DNA from: Microbacterium oleivorans
GTDB lineage: Bacteria; Actinomycetota; Actinomycetes; Actinomycetales; Microbacteriaceae
DNA: 64,000 bases
Reading direction: 5' to 3'
NCBI RefSeq assembly: GCF_001644225.1
Contig: NZ_LSTV01000005.1
Location: forward strand, 274,387-338,386
Each line of letters opens with the position of its first letter. The first letter of the stretch is position 1. Shown one piece after another: positions 44,436 to 54,335 of this stretch. The notes beneath the pieces are model-generated. The model saw nothing but the letters and a program-made list of their open reading frames with translations, searched no databases and was not told the DNA's origin. A program made the position numbers and the translations under genes.

Positions 44436-45380
44436 ATGACCGTCGACCTGGCGCAGAGCGCCGTCACCCCCGCATCCGCCCCCACCGTCCGCCGGCGTCG
44501 CCGCCGCGGGCGCCAGAGCCTCGTCGGCTGGGGATTCGTCGCCCCCTTTGCGATCGTCTTCCTCGCCCTGCTCGTCGCACCGCTGCTCTTCGCGCTGTAC
44601 CTGAGCCTGTTCCAGAACCAGCTCATCGGCGGGGAGCGGTTCGTCCTCTTCGACAACTACGTGAAGGCGTTCACGGACGACAGCTTCCTCAACGGAGTCT
44701 GGTTCGTCGTGCGCTTCTCCGTGGTGCTCATCCCGCTGCAGATGGCGGTCTCGCTCGCCGTCGCGCTCATGCTCGACGTCCTCACCGGCGTCTTCTCGCG
44801 GTTCTCCCGGCTGATGGTGTTCCTGCCCTACGCCATCCCCGCCGTGATCGGCGCGCTGATGTGGGGGTTCCTCTACAGCAAGAGCTTCGGCCCTCTCGCG
44901 GAGATCTTCGGGATGTTCGGGCTCGTCGGCCCCGACTTCCTGAGTCGCAACCTCATCTTCGTCGGGCTGCTGAACATCGTCATCTGGCAGTGGGCCGGCT
45001 ACTACATGATCATCCTCTACGCCGCTCTGCAGGGCATCGACCCGACGCTGTACGAGGCGGCGCGCATCGACGGCGCGAGCCAGTGGCAGATCATCTTCCG
45101 GATCAAAATTCCGCTCATCGCCCCGGCGCTCGTCCTGATCCTGGTGTTCGCCCTGATCGGGACGCTGCAGTTCTTCAATGAGCCGCAGATCCTGCGCTAC
45201 CTCGCCGCCGGCGCGATCCCCGCCGACTTCACACCCAACATGTACGCCTACCAGCAGGCGTTCGCGCTGGCGAACTACAACTACGGCTCCGCGATCTCGT
45301 TCGCGCTCGGCGCCGTCGTGTTCATCTGCGTCTATCTCTTCATGTTCATCACGCGCAAGCGGGGGAGCTTCCTGTCATGA
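44436..45380 (+). CDS. ABC sugar importer permease, MalF type
   Basis: 314 residues, six transmembrane helices (first at about 31-55), and the EAA loop DPTLYEAARIDGASQWQIIFRIKIPLIAP. CUT1 family. Overlaps the next permease by ATGA. A basic Arg-rich N-terminus (RRRRRRGRQ) precedes helix 1. Confidence 0.93.
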   Translation: MTVDLAQSAVTPASAPTVRRRRRRGRQSLVGWGFVAPFAIVFLALLVAPLLFALYLSLFQNQLIGGERFVLFDNYVKAFTDDSFLNGVWFVVRFSVVLIPLQMAVSLAVALMLDVLTGVFSRFSRLMVFLPYAIPAVIGALMWGFLYSKSFGPLAEIFGMFGLVGPDFLSRNLIFVGLLNIVIWQWAGYYMIILYAALQGIDPTLYEAARIDGASQWQIIFRIKIPLIAPALVLILVFALIGTLQFFNEPQILRYLAAGAIPADFTPNMYAYQQAFALANYNYGSAISFALGAVVFICVYLFMFITRKRGSFLS

Positions 45381-46285
45381 CCGCCACCGTCGACACGCCC
45401 CGTCGTCCCGTCCCGGTCGACACGCGACGCCGCACGTCGCCGCGCCGGTATCTGCCCCTGCAGGTGCTGCTCGGCTTCCTCGTCATCTACTTCCTGATCC
45501 CGTTCTGGTGGGTCATCGTCAACAGCTCGAAGAACGCGGGCGGGCTGTTCGGCGGCGGGAGCTCCCTCTGGTTCGCCGACGACGTCGACTACGTCGGGAA
45601 TCTCACCCAGCTCTTCACCTTCCAGGACGGCATCTACCTGCGGTGGCTCGGCAACTCGGCGCTGTACGCCCTCGTCGGCGGGGTCGGGGCGACGGTCCTG
45701 GCCGTCGCGGCGGGGTACGGCTTCGCGAAGTACCGCTTCATCGGGCGCCGGCTGAGCTTCTCGATCCTGCTCGGATCGGTGATGGTGCCGGCGACGGCGC
45801 TCGTCATCCCGACCTTCATCCTGTTCTCCGAGCTGGGTCTCACGAACACCATCTGGGCGGTCATCCTGCCGACGCTGCTCAACCCCTTCGGCGTCTACCT
45901 CATGCACGTCTACGCCCGCGATGCCGTGCCCGACGAGCTCATCGACGCCGGACGCGTCGATGGGGCGGGTGACTTCCGCATCTTCGTGCAGCTCGCGCTC
46001 CCGATGCTGCGGCCGGCGATCGTGACGGTGCTCCTGCTGTCGATCGTCGCGTCGTGGAACAACTACTTCCTGCCGCTCGCCATGCTCTCCGACAACCGCC
46101 TGTTCCCGGTCACCGTCGGCATCGGCCTCTGGCAGGGCCTCGCGTCGGCGAACAACGGGGGCGGCACGTCGCTGTGGAGCATCATCATCCTCGGCTCGCT
46201 CGTCTCCGTCATCCCGCTGATCATCGCCTTCCTCACCCTGCAGCGGTACTGGCAGGGCGGGTTGTCGATCGGCAGCCTCAAATGA
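45377..46285 (+). CDS. ABC sugar importer permease, MalG type
   Basis: 302 residues, six transmembrane helices (first at about 28-50), and the EAA loop VPDELIDAGRVDGAGDFRIFVQLALPMLRP. CUT1 family, ending FLTLQRYWQGGLSIGSLK. Forms the channel with the MalF-type subunit; the ATPase must come from elsewhere in the genome. Confidence 0.93.
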   Translation: MTATVDTPRRPVPVDTRRRTSPRRYLPLQVLLGFLVIYFLIPFWWVIVNSSKNAGGLFGGGSSLWFADDVDYVGNLTQLFTFQDGIYLRWLGNSALYALVGGVGATVLAVAAGYGFAKYRFIGRRLSFSILLGSVMVPATALVIPTFILFSELGLTNTIWAVILPTLLNPFGVYLMHVYARDAVPDELIDAGRVDGAGDFRIFVQLALPMLRPAIVTVLLLSIVASWNNYFLPLAMLSDNRLFPVTVGIGLWQGLASANNGGGTSLWSIIILGSLVSVIPLIIAFLTLQRYWQGGLSIGSLK

Positions 46286-46331
46286 CCCGCCGCGCCCACG
46301 CCCTGCCGCCCTCGACCCCCGGAGCCTCCGC

Positions 46332-47840
46332 ATGCCCTCGGCACGTCTGACCCTCGATCCGCGGGCGACCGTGGGCGCCATCGACCGCCGCCTGTTCGGC
46401 TCGTTCGTCGAGCACCTGGGACGCTGCGTGTACGACGGCATCTACGAGCCCTCGCACCCCGCCGCCGACGACGACGGGTTCCGCGTCGACGTGCTCGACC
46501 TCGTCCGCGAGCTCGGTGTCAGCACGGTGCGCTACCCCGGCGGGAACTTCGTGTCGGGGTACCGGTGGGAGGACGGCGTCGGCCCGCGCGAGGACCGCCC
46601 GCGTCGCCGCGACCTCGCGTGGCACTCCACCGAGACCAACGAGATCGGGCTGGACGAGTTCGCCTCGTGGGCCCGCAAGGCCGGCAGCGAGCTCATGTAC
46701 GCCGTCAACCTCGGCACGCGCGGCGTGCTCGACGCCCTCGACGTGCTCGAGTACGCGAACGGTCGCGCCGGGACGACCCTTGCCGACCGTCGGGTCGCGA
46801 ACGGGACGACCGAGCCCCACGGCATCCGGATGTGGTGCCTCGGCAACGAGATGGACGGTCCCTGGCAGCTCGGTGCGAGCACACCTGAGGAGTACGCCGA
46901 GATCGCGGCCAAGACGGCCAGCGCGATGAAGCAGGTGGACCCCGCGCTGGAGCTGGTCGTCTGCGGCAGTTCGAGTTCGCAGATGCCGACGTTCGGCCGG
47001 TGGGAGCGGGTGGTGCTCGAGCGGGCGTACGAGGACGTCGACTTCATCTCCTGCCACGCGTACTACGAACCCAAGGGCGGCGACCTGGGCAGCTTCCTCG
47101 CCTCCGCGACCGACATGGATCGCTTCATCGAGAGCGTCGTCGCCACGGCGGATGCCGTGAAGGCGGCTCGCCGGAGCGACAAGGAGATCGCGATCTCCTT
47201 CGACGAGTGGAACGTCTGGTACCAGAGCCGCTTCCACGAGGTCGACAAGATCACCGACGTCGATGACTGGCCGGTCGCGCCGCGGCTGCTCGAGGACGGC
47301 TACTCCGTGATGGATGCGGTCGTCGTCGGCAACCTGCTCATCTCGCTGCTGCGTCACGCCGACCGCGTCACGTCCGCGAGCCTCGCGCAGCTGGTCAACG
47401 TGATCGCGCCGATCATGACCGAGCCCGGCGGCCCCGCCTGGCGGCAGACCACCTTCTTCCCCTTCGCCGAGACATCCCGCCACGCCCGCGGCGTGACCCT
47501 CGACGTCGCGGTCGACGCGCCCGACTACGAGACCGCGCGATTCGGGCGGGTACCGCTCGTCGACGCCGTCGCGACGTACGACGCCGACAGCGGGGCGACC
47601 GCGGTGTTCGCCGTCAACCGGAGCCTCGACGAGGAGGTCGTCCTCGAGATCGACGTGTCCCGACTGGATGCGTCGGCATCGCTCTCCGCGCGCCTGCTCT
47701 CCGACGCGGACATCCACGCCCGCAACACGCTCGAGGATCCCGAACGGGTGTCGCTGCGCGAGGTCGCGGTCGACCGCGACGGTGACGTCGCCACGCTGAC
47801 CCTACCGGCCGTCTCGTGGGTCGTGGTCGAGATCCGATGA
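46332..47840 (+). CDS. abfA: GH51 alpha-L-arabinofuranosidase
   Basis: 502 residues, a typical cytoplasmic GH51 enzyme. GAIDRRLFGSFVEHLGRCVYDGIYEP is the N-terminal barrel start; acid/base Glu173 in CLGNEMDGPWQ; nucleophile Glu292 in SFDEWNVW; C-terminal beta-sandwich. It releases terminal L-arabinofuranose from arabino- or arabinoxylo-oligosaccharides. Stop overlaps the GH3 gene (ATGA), and the importer precedes it in the operon. GGAG lies 8-12 bases before the ATG. Confidence 0.95.
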   Translation: MPSARLTLDPRATVGAIDRRLFGSFVEHLGRCVYDGIYEPSHPAADDDGFRVDVLDLVRELGVSTVRYPGGNFVSGYRWEDGVGPREDRPRRRDLAWHSTETNEIGLDEFASWARKAGSELMYAVNLGTRGVLDALDVLEYANGRAGTTLADRRVANGTTEPHGIRMWCLGNEMDGPWQLGASTPEEYAEIAAKTASAMKQVDPALELVVCGSSSSQMPTFGRWERVVLERAYEDVDFISCHAYYEPKGGDLGSFLASATDMDRFIESVVATADAVKAARRSDKEIAISFDEWNVWYQSRFHEVDKITDVDDWPVAPRLLEDGYSVMDAVVVGNLLISLLRHADRVTSASLAQLVNVIAPIMTEPGGPAWRQTTFFPFAETSRHARGVTLDVAVDAPDYETARFGRVPLVDAVATYDADSGATAVFAVNRSLDEEVVLEIDVSRLDASASLSARLLSDADIHARNTLEDPERVSLREVAVDRDGDVATLTLPAVSWVVVEIR

Positions 47841-50137
47841 GCGTCGACATCGAGACGACGACGGAGCGGATCGAGCAGCTCCTGTCCCGGATGACGTGGG
47901 AGGAGAAGCTCGCCCAGCTCGGCAGTCACTGGAACGATCGGCGGACGGGCGGCGAGATCATCGCGCCGATGCAGGACGTCATGGGCGCGGGGCGCCCCGA
48001 GTTCACCGCCGCAGCCCGTCACGGCATGGGGCACCTCACCCGTCGATTCGGGACCACGCCGGTCCAGCCGCGCGACGGCATGGCCGTCGCGCGCGAGGAT
48101 CAGCTGTTCCTGCGGGACTCGACGCGCCTCGGCATCCCGGCGATCCTCCACGAGGAATGCCTGACCGGTCTCACGACGCTCGGCGCCACGGTGTATCCGA
48201 CGCCGCTCGCGTGGGCGGCGACGTTCGACCGCGACCTCGTCCGCGAGACGGCGGCCGCGATCGGAGCCGACATGCGCGCGCTCGGGGTGCATCAAGGACT
48301 CGCCCCCGTCCTCGACGTGACCACCGACTACCGCTGGGGGCGCGTCGAGGAGACCCTCGGCGAGGACCCCTTCGTCGTCGCCACCCTGGGCACCGCCTTC
48401 GTGCAGGGGCTGCAGTCGGCCGGAGTGATCGCCACCCTCAAGCACTTCGCCGGCCACGCATCGTCACGCGGCGGGCGCAACCACGCACCGGTGGCGATGG
48501 GCGAGCGGGATCTCCGCGATCTCGTCCTGCCGCCCTTCGAGATGGCGGTGCGGATCGGCGGTGCCGGCAGCGTCATGAACTCGTACACCGAGACCGACCG
48601 GGTGCCGGCCGCCGCCGACCGGCGCCTGCTCACCGACATCCTGCGCGGCGAATGGGGGTTCGAGGGCACCGTCGTCTCGGACTACTGGGCGGTCGCCTTC
48701 CTGAAGGCGAAGCACCGCGTCGCCGCGACGGTGGCGGATGCCGGTCGGCTCGCCCTGCACGCCGGGATGGACGTGGAACTTCCCGACACTGCAGCGTTCG
48801 CCGCGCTCGCCGTCGACGACCCCGACCCGGAGCGCACCGCGGCCGAGGTGGATGAGGCCGTGCGTCGCGTCCTCCGCCAGAAGCTCGCGCTCGGTCTGCT
48901 CGACGACGGCTGGGAACCTCCCGAACCGGCCGACGTCGATCTCGACAGCGAGCGCAACCGCGGCATCGCCCGTCGCCTCGCCGAGCGGTCCGTCGTCCTC
49001 CTCGACAACCCGCGCGACCTGCTTCCCCTCGACGTCCCGCCTGCGCGGATCGCCGTCGTCGGGCCGGGCGCCGACGACCCGCGCGTCCTCATGGGCGCCT
49101 ACTCGTACCCGATCCACGTCCTGCCGCGACACCCGGAGCTGGGCCTCGGCATCGACGCCGAGTCGATCGCGGATGCCGTGCGCCGCCGCTTCGACGACGC
49201 GGAGGTCTCGGTCGTTCCGGGGGTCCCTCTCGTCGAGCCGCCGGCGGATGGTGAGATCGAGCGTGCCGTCGACGCGGCCGCCGCGGCCGATGTCGCGATC
49301 GCGGTCGTCGGCGATCGGGCCGGCATGTTCGGCAAGGGCACGTCGGGCGAGGGTTCCGATGCGCCGGGGCTCGACCTTCCCGGGCATCAGGGTCGCCTTG
49401 CGGACGCGGTGCTCGCGACGGGAACGCCCGTCATCCTCCTCGTCGTCTCGGGGCGTCCGTACGCGCTGGGACGCTATGTCGGGCGGGCCGCGGCGATCGT
49501 CCAGGCCTTCTTCCCCGGCGTCGAGGGACCGGCGGCGATCGCCGGCATCCTGGCGGGGGACACCGCACCGTCGGGTCACCTGCCCGTCCAGATCCCGCGT
49601 CACGCGGATGCCCTCCCGCACACCTACCTCGCCCCGCCCCTCGGTCAGGACGGCGATCGCATCAGCAGCCTGTCGATCGCCGCGGCCTTCCCCTTCGGTC
49701 ACGGGCTGTCGTACACGTCGTTCGAGGTCGGCACGCCCGAGCCCGCGGCGAGCGACCTGCCCACCGACGGCCGCACCTCGGTCGCGGTGACGGTCCGCAA
49801 CACCGGCGGCCGGAGGGGCGCGACGGTCGTGCAGTTGTACGCCTCCGACCCGGTGGCCCAGGTCACGCGGCCTGTCGTCCAGCTGCTCGGCTATGCGCGG
49901 GTCGAGCTCGACCCCGGTGCCGCTGCGCGGGTGCACTTCGACGTGCACGCCGACCGGTTCTCGTTCGTCGGTCTCGAGGGACGGCGCGTCGTCGAGCCCG
50001 GCGACATCCTCCTTTCGAGCGGTCGCTCGGTCGGTGACCGCTCGGCCGAGGTGCTCCTCCGTCTCGCGGGCCCCACGAGACGCGTCGAGCACGCGGTCCT
50101 CGACACTCCGACCCGTGTCGAGGGGGTCGACGCATGA
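47837..50137 (+). CDS. GH3 beta-xylosidase/beta-glucosidase
   Basis: 766 residues. GH3 barrel with RLGIPAILHEECLTGL, RWGRVEETLGEDPF and KHFAGH; nucleophile Asp282 in VVSDYWAV; GH3 C-terminal domain (SVVLLDNPRDLLPLD...GDRAGMFGKGTSGEG) and a fibronectin type III-like end (GYARVELDPGAAARVHFDV). The HEECLTG motif is typical of bacterial GH3 xylosidases of xylan clusters. Cytoplasmic. A close paralogue lies at 57319-59610. Coupled by ATGA overlaps on both sides. Confidence 0.92.
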   Translation: MSVDIETTTERIEQLLSRMTWEEKLAQLGSHWNDRRTGGEIIAPMQDVMGAGRPEFTAAARHGMGHLTRRFGTTPVQPRDGMAVAREDQLFLRDSTRLGIPAILHEECLTGLTTLGATVYPTPLAWAATFDRDLVRETAAAIGADMRALGVHQGLAPVLDVTTDYRWGRVEETLGEDPFVVATLGTAFVQGLQSAGVIATLKHFAGHASSRGGRNHAPVAMGERDLRDLVLPPFEMAVRIGGAGSVMNSYTETDRVPAAADRRLLTDILRGEWGFEGTVVSDYWAVAFLKAKHRVAATVADAGRLALHAGMDVELPDTAAFAALAVDDPDPERTAAEVDEAVRRVLRQKLALGLLDDGWEPPEPADVDLDSERNRGIARRLAERSVVLLDNPRDLLPLDVPPARIAVVGPGADDPRVLMGAYSYPIHVLPRHPELGLGIDAESIADAVRRRFDDAEVSVVPGVPLVEPPADGEIERAVDAAAAADVAIAVVGDRAGMFGKGTSGEGSDAPGLDLPGHQGRLADAVLATGTPVILLVVSGRPYALGRYVGRAAAIVQAFFPGVEGPAAIAGILAGDTAPSGHLPVQIPRHADALPHTYLAPPLGQDGDRISSLSIAAAFPFGHGLSYTSFEVGTPEPAASDLPTDGRTSVAVTVRNTGGRRGATVVQLYASDPVAQVTRPVVQLLGYARVELDPGAAARVHFDVHADRFSFVGLEGRRVVEPGDILLSSGRSVGDRSAEVLLRLAGPTRRVEHAVLDTPTRVEGVDA

Positions 50138-51129
50138 GCGCGTGGACGGCCGACGACTGGCCGATCGCCGCCGCGGCGCTGCCTTTCTCCGGCACGCTCA
50201 CCGACGGTCGGTCGGTGACCGAGGCGGGACCGGACGAATGGGCGGTCACGCTCGCCGAGATCGCGGACGCCGGCTTCGACGCCCTCGATGTCACCGATTC
50301 GTGGCTCCGGCTGGCGGACTTAGATGCCGCGGGTCGCGCGGACTTCCTCGCGGTGGCCCGGGAGACGGGTGTGAGGCCACTCTCGCTCTCCGCCATCCGA
50401 CGCAGCGTCATCGACCCGCGCGACGGCGATGAGAACCTCGCCTACAGCCACCGCGTGCTCGAGGCCGCGGCATCCGTCGGCATCGGCACCGTGTCGTTCG
50501 GGTTGCACCGTCCTCTCACCGCCGAGCAGTCCGCGCAGCTCTGGTTCTGGACGGTGGACGGGCCGAAGGACGACCCCGCCGACTGGGACCTCGCGGTCAC
50601 GCGACTGCGCGAGCTCGGCCGCCATGCGGAGGAGCTCGGCATCCTCATGTCACTCGAGATGTACGAGGACACCTTCCTCGGAACGGCGGCATCCGCGGTG
50701 CGGCTCGTCGAGGAGATCGGCTTCCGTGGCGTGGGGCTCAACCCCGACATCGGCAACCTCATCCGGCTGCACCGGCCCGTGGAGTCCTGGCTGGAGCTGT
50801 GCGAGCAGACCCTGCCGTACGCGAACTTCTGGCACGTGAAGAACTACACCCGCGACGAGGACGTCTCCCGCGACTTCTACACCGCGACACCGGCGCCCAT
50901 GGTCGCGGGGGTCATCGACTACCGGCGGGCGATGCGGATCGCCCTGGCGAACGGATTCCAGGGCGTCATCTGCGTCGAGAACTACGGGGGCGACGGGCTC
51001 AGCGTGTGCGCCGACAACCGTGACTACCTCCGACGCCACGTGCTGCCGCGCCGCCCATCCGCGCAGCTCGGGTCGAGCCGCGTGCGTCAGCTCGGCGGAA
51101 CCGGACCGCAGACAGGAGCCGAACGATGA
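50134..51129 (+). CDS. Xylose-isomerase-like TIM-barrel enzyme (isomerase/epimerase or keto-acid decarboxylase)
   Basis: 331 residues of the AP-endonuclease-2/xylose-isomerase-like barrel family. Likely metal ligands are Glu in LMSLEMYED, Asp in LNPDIGN, His in NFWHVKNY and Glu in CVENYGGD. Members include sugar isomerases, epimerases, dehydratases and 3-keto sugar-acid decarboxylases. Context is informative: next come a DhaK-DhaL kinase, an RpiB-type isomerase and a sugar-acid dehydrogenase-like gene, an arrangement like tetrulose pathways in which a family member decarboxylates a 3-oxo acid to erythrulose. That specific role is inference. ATGA overlaps at both ends show tight coupling. Confidence 0.8.
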   Translation: MSAWTADDWPIAAAALPFSGTLTDGRSVTEAGPDEWAVTLAEIADAGFDALDVTDSWLRLADLDAAGRADFLAVARETGVRPLSLSAIRRSVIDPRDGDENLAYSHRVLEAAASVGIGTVSFGLHRPLTAEQSAQLWFWTVDGPKDDPADWDLAVTRLRELGRHAEELGILMSLEMYEDTFLGTAASAVRLVEEIGFRGVGLNPDIGNLIRLHRPVESWLELCEQTLPYANFWHVKNYTRDEDVSRDFYTATPAPMVAGVIDYRRAMRIALANGFQGVICVENYGGDGLSVCADNRDYLRRHVLPRRPSAQLGSSRVRQLGGTGPQTGAER

Positions 51130-52847
51130 CGCGCATCGCGAACGATCCCGACACCTTCGTCGACGACGCACTCGAGGGCTTCGCCGCCGCGCACGCGGAC
51201 GCGGTGCGCCGCGTGGACGGCGGGGTGGTGCGGGCGACATCGCTCGCGCCCGGGTCCGTGGCGGTCGTCGTCGGGGGTGGCTCCGGTCACTATCCGGCGT
51301 TCGCCGGTGTCGTCGGGCCCGGCATGGCGGCCGGCGCCGTCTGCGGCAACATCTTCACCTCGCCCTCCGCGGGACAGGCGTATCGGGTCGCCCGTGCCGC
51401 AGACGCCGGAGGTGGGGTGCTCTTCCTGTTCGGCAACTACGCCGGGGATGTCCTGCACTTCGGCGACGCGCAGGACCGCCTGCGCGCCGAGGGCGTGGAC
51501 GCGCGGACCGTGCTCATCACCGACGACATCGCGAGCGCGCCGATCGCCGAACGAGCCCGGCGACGCGGTATCGCCGGTGACTTCGTCGTCTTCAAGATCG
51601 CCGGGGCGGCGGCCGAGCGCGGCGACGACATCGACGAGGTCGAGCGTCTGGCGCGGCACGCGAACGAGCGCACCCGCACCCTCGGCGTCGCCTTCGGCGG
51701 TTGCACGTTCCCGGGTGCGGACGCGCCGTTGTTCACCGTCCCCGAGGGCATGATGTCGATCGGTCTCGGCATCCACGGCGAGCCGGGCATCCGCGACGTC
51801 CCGCGCACCTCGTCACGGGAGCTCGCTCGGATGCTGGTGGGCGACCTGCTGCACGACGTCCCCGAAACGCGCGGCGACCGCGCCGTGGTCATCGTCAACG
51901 GCCTGGGATCGGTCTCGCACGAAGAGCTGTTCGTCCTCTTCCGCGACGTGTCCGTCGAACTCCGCGCTGCGGGCGTGACGGTGGTCCAGCCCGAGGTGGG
52001 CGACCTCGTCACGAGCCTCGACATGGCGGGAGCATCGGTGACCCTCGTCTGGCTCGACGACGAGCTCGAGCTGCTGTGGGCTGCCGCCGCCGACACCCCG
52101 GCCTACCGGAAAGGTGCAGCAGTCCCGGCGCCGTCGAGCCGCGCCGTCGCCGCCCCGATCGAGTCGCCGCCCGCCGCGCCGCCGCGTCCGGTCGCCACCC
52201 CCGATGACCGCCGGCGGGCCGAGTACGCGCAGGGTTTGCTGCGGGCGGCGCAGGACGTCATCACTGCCGCGGCCGCCGACCTCGGAGCGCTCGACGCCGT
52301 CGCCGGAGACGGCGACCACGGTGTCGGGATGCGCGCCGGTGTCGATGCGGCCGTCGCGGCCTTCGACCCGGAGGTCGGCCTGCGCGGTGCGCTCACCGCC
52401 GCAGCCGACGCCTGGAGTGAGCGTGCCGGCGGCACCTCGGGTGCCCTGTGGGCGACGGCGCTGCGCCGGCTCGCCTCCGAACTCCCCTCTGCTGATGAGC
52501 GGTCTTCAGTCACCCCCGCGGAGCTGGCATCCGCGGTGGGCGCTGCGGTCGACGCGGTCGCCGAGCGTGGGGGAGCGGTGATCGGCGACAAGACGATGCT
52601 CGACGCGATGCGTCCCTACGCCGACGCGCTGCGCGCCGGTGCGACGGCGGATGTCGGCATCCGGCCGCTCCTCACGGACGCCGCTCGCGCGGCGACCGCG
52701 GCGGCGGAGGCCACCGCCGGTCTTCGCCCCGCGAAGGGGCGCGCACGACCTCTCGCCGAGCGCAGTCTCGGCCACCCTGACCCGGGCGCGACCTCGTTCG
52801 CCCTCATCGCCACCGCCGTGGCCCGACACCTGGAGCAGAACGCATGA
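51126..52847 (+). CDS. Dihydroxyacetone/erythrulose kinase, fused DhaK-DhaL
   Basis: 573 residues. DhaK domain (1-330): [12 protein letters not shown] (50-61) and the substrate-linking His217 in GLGIHGEPG, which forms a hemiaminal with the ketose. Ala/Pro-rich linker (330-360). DhaL domain (365-573): [10 protein letters not shown] (Mg-binding Asp at 395, 397), [12 protein letters not shown], and VGIRPLL. ATP-dependent single-chain kinases of this kind phosphorylate dihydroxyacetone or, in dedicated operons, D- or L-erythrulose. With an RpiB-type isomerase immediately downstream, erythrulose is the better guess here. Confidence 0.88.
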   Translation: MTRIANDPDTFVDDALEGFAAAHADAVRRVDGGVVRATSLAPGSVAVVVGGGSGHYPAFAGVVGPGMAAGAVCGNIFTSPSAGQAYRVARAADAGGGVLFLFGNYAGDVLHFGDAQDRLRAEGVDARTVLITDDIASAPIAERARRRGIAGDFVVFKIAGAAAERGDDIDEVERLARHANERTRTLGVAFGGCTFPGADAPLFTVPEGMMSIGLGIHGEPGIRDVPRTSSRELARMLVGDLLHDVPETRGDRAVVIVNGLGSVSHEELFVLFRDVSVELRAAGVTVVQPEVGDLVTSLDMAGASVTLVWLDDELELLWAAAADTPAYRKGAAVPAPSSRAVAAPIESPPAAPPRPVATPDDRRRAEYAQGLLRAAQDVITAAAADLGALDAVAGDGDHGVGMRAGVDAAVAAFDPEVGLRGALTAAADAWSERAGGTSGALWATALRRLASELPSADERSSVTPAELASAVGAAVDAVAERGGAVIGDKTMLDAMRPYADALRAGATADVGIRPLLTDAARAATAAAEATAGLRPAKGRARPLAERSLGHPDPGATSFALIATAVARHLEQNA

Positions 52848-53314
52848 CAGAGGGATGGCGGATCGTCATCGGCAGCGATGACGCCGGGTACGAGTACAAG
52901 ACCGCTCTACGAGCGCTCCTGGAGGCGGACGACCGGGTCGCCGATGTGGTCGATGTCGGCGTCGGGGGCGACGAGCACACCGACTACCCCCTCGTCGCGG
53001 TCGCCGCGGCTGAGCGCGTCGCAGCCGGCGCCGCCGATCGGGCGCTGCTGATCTGCGGGACGGGACTCGGGGTCGCCATCTCGGCGAACAAGGTGCCGGG
53101 AGTGCGCGCCGTGACGGCTCACGACTCGTACTCCGTCGAACGCGCGGTGCTGAGCAACGACGCCCAGGTGCTCGCACTGGGTCAGCGCGTGATCGGACTG
53201 GAACTCGCCAAGCGCCTCGTGACCGAGTGGTTGGGATATCGGTTCGACACGTCGTCGCCGTCGGCGGCGAAGGTCGCCGCGATCTCCGAGTACGAGGCGG
53301 GAGCGAACCGGTGA
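52844..53314 (+). CDS. RpiB/LacAB-type sugar-phosphate isomerase, erythrulose-4-phosphate isomerase-like
   Basis: 156 residues of the RpiB/LacA/LacB family: [43 protein letters not shown] with the catalytic Cys, and [21 protein letters not shown]. Ordinary ribose 5-phosphate isomerase B has GxDHAG at the start, where His contacts substrate; here it is GSDDAG, so the His is Asp. [23 protein letters not shown] resembles the DerI/EryI group that interconverts D-erythrulose 4-phosphate and D-erythrose 4-phosphate. That fits the kinase before it. Assignment to the family is firm, substrate moderately likely. Confidence 0.85.
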   Translation: MTEGWRIVIGSDDAGYEYKTALRALLEADDRVADVVDVGVGGDEHTDYPLVAVAAAERVAAGAADRALLICGTGLGVAISANKVPGVRAVTAHDSYSVERAVLSNDAQVLALGQRVIGLELAKRLVTEWLGYRFDTSSPSAAKVAAISEYEAGANR

Positions 53315-54264
53315 GCCGTATCGCGGTCGTCGGAAGCGGCTACATGGGCGGCGGGATCGCGCAGGTCGCCGCCATCGCCGGTCATGAGGTCGTCATCACC
53401 GATGCGACCCCCGAGATCGCGCGCGCCAACCTCGATCGCATCAACGCCGAAGCGGACGCCTTCGAGGCGCAGGGGCTCTTCCCCGAGGGCGCCGCGGCCG
53501 CCGTCCGGCACGGCATCGCCGCGGCGGACGATGTCGAGAGCGCCGTGGTCGGCGCGGACCTGGTCGAGGAGGCCGTCCCCGAGCGGCTGGAACTGAAGCG
53601 GGGGACGCTCGCGCGGATCTCGCGCGCGAATCCCGACGCGGTGATCGGCAGCAACACCTCGACGATCGCTCTCGGGCAGCTGGCACCTCCGGTCGAGAAC
53701 CCGCATCGCTTCCTCGGGGTGCACTTCTCCAACCCGGCGCCCTTCATCCCGGGTGTCGAGATCATCCCGCACGACGGCACCTCCGAGGAAGCCATCGCAA
53801 CCGCCGAGGAGTTCGTCCGCAGCGTCGGGAAGCTCCCGGCCCGGGTGCGGGACGTCACCGGTTTCGTCCTCAACAGACTGCAGTACGCGCTCTTCCACGA
53901 GGCGACGCAGCTCGTCGAGGAGGGTGTCGCGTCCGTGGCCGACATCGACACGATCGTGAGATCGACGTTCGGGTTCCGCATGCCGTTCTTCGGCCCCTTC
54001 GCGATCGCGGACATGGCAGGACTCGACGTATACGCGTTCTGCTACGCCTCGCTGCAGGAGGGCTTGCCCGACCGGTTCCCGACCCCCGCGATGCTGAGTG
54101 AGCGCATCGCCGCAGGGCGGCTCGGCACCAAGAGCGGTGGCGGTTTCCGCGCGATCGACGCCGCGCGCACCGATGAGCTGATCGCCTACCGGAACAGGGC
54201 CTACGTCCTCATGGCGAGGCTGCTCGAGGAGCTGGGGCCCTCTCCCTTCGACGACCCCCGGTGA
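53311..54264 (+). CDS. 3-hydroxyacyl-CoA dehydrogenase-family protein, likely sugar-acid 3-dehydrogenase
   Basis: 317 residues from a GTG overlapping the previous stop. NAD domain with [14 protein letters not shown] (5-18), [12 protein letters not shown] and [16 protein letters not shown] with the catalytic His, then a helical domain ([33 protein letters not shown]). Length and lack of acyl-CoA operon neighbours favour the L-gulonate 3-dehydrogenase/lambda-crystallin branch, which oxidises C3 of aldonates, over fatty acid oxidation. In this operon it may make the 3-oxo acid that the TIM-barrel enzyme decarboxylates. Last gene of the operon; a hairpin follows. Carboxylic sugar substrate is inference. 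Confidence 0.82.
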   Translation: MSRIAVVGSGYMGGGIAQVAAIAGHEVVITDATPEIARANLDRINAEADAFEAQGLFPEGAAAAVRHGIAAADDVESAVVGADLVEEAVPERLELKRGTLARISRANPDAVIGSNTSTIALGQLAPPVENPHRFLGVHFSNPAPFIPGVEIIPHDGTSEEAIATAEEFVRSVGKLPARVRDVTGFVLNRLQYALFHEATQLVEEGVASVADIDTIVRSTFGFRMPFFGPFAIADMAGLDVYAFCYASLQEGLPDRFPTPAMLSERIAAGRLGTKSGGGFRAIDAARTDELIAYRNRAYVLMARLLEELGPSPFDDPR

Positions 54265-54276
54265 CCGTCGCTGCGA

Positions 54277-54307
54277 CCGCCCGAGCCGCGAAAGGCCGCT
54301 CGGGCGG
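54277..54307 (+). terminator. Hairpin at end of module C operon
   Basis: CCGCCCGAGC (54277-54286) pairs with GCTCGGGCGG (54298-54307), 11-base loop, 13 bases past the stop of the dehydrogenase gene. No T-run, so termination strength is uncertain. Confidence 0.65.
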
Positions 54308-54335
54308 CCGACGCGCCCGCTGGCAACGGCGTGAT

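Noticed and set aside
53311..54264. Fatty acid beta-oxidation role for the 3-hydroxyacyl-CoA dehydrogenase-like gene
   Set aside because: It overlaps sugar kinase/isomerase genes and no thiolase or enoyl-CoA hydratase is near; a sugar-acid substrate is more consistent, though not proven.
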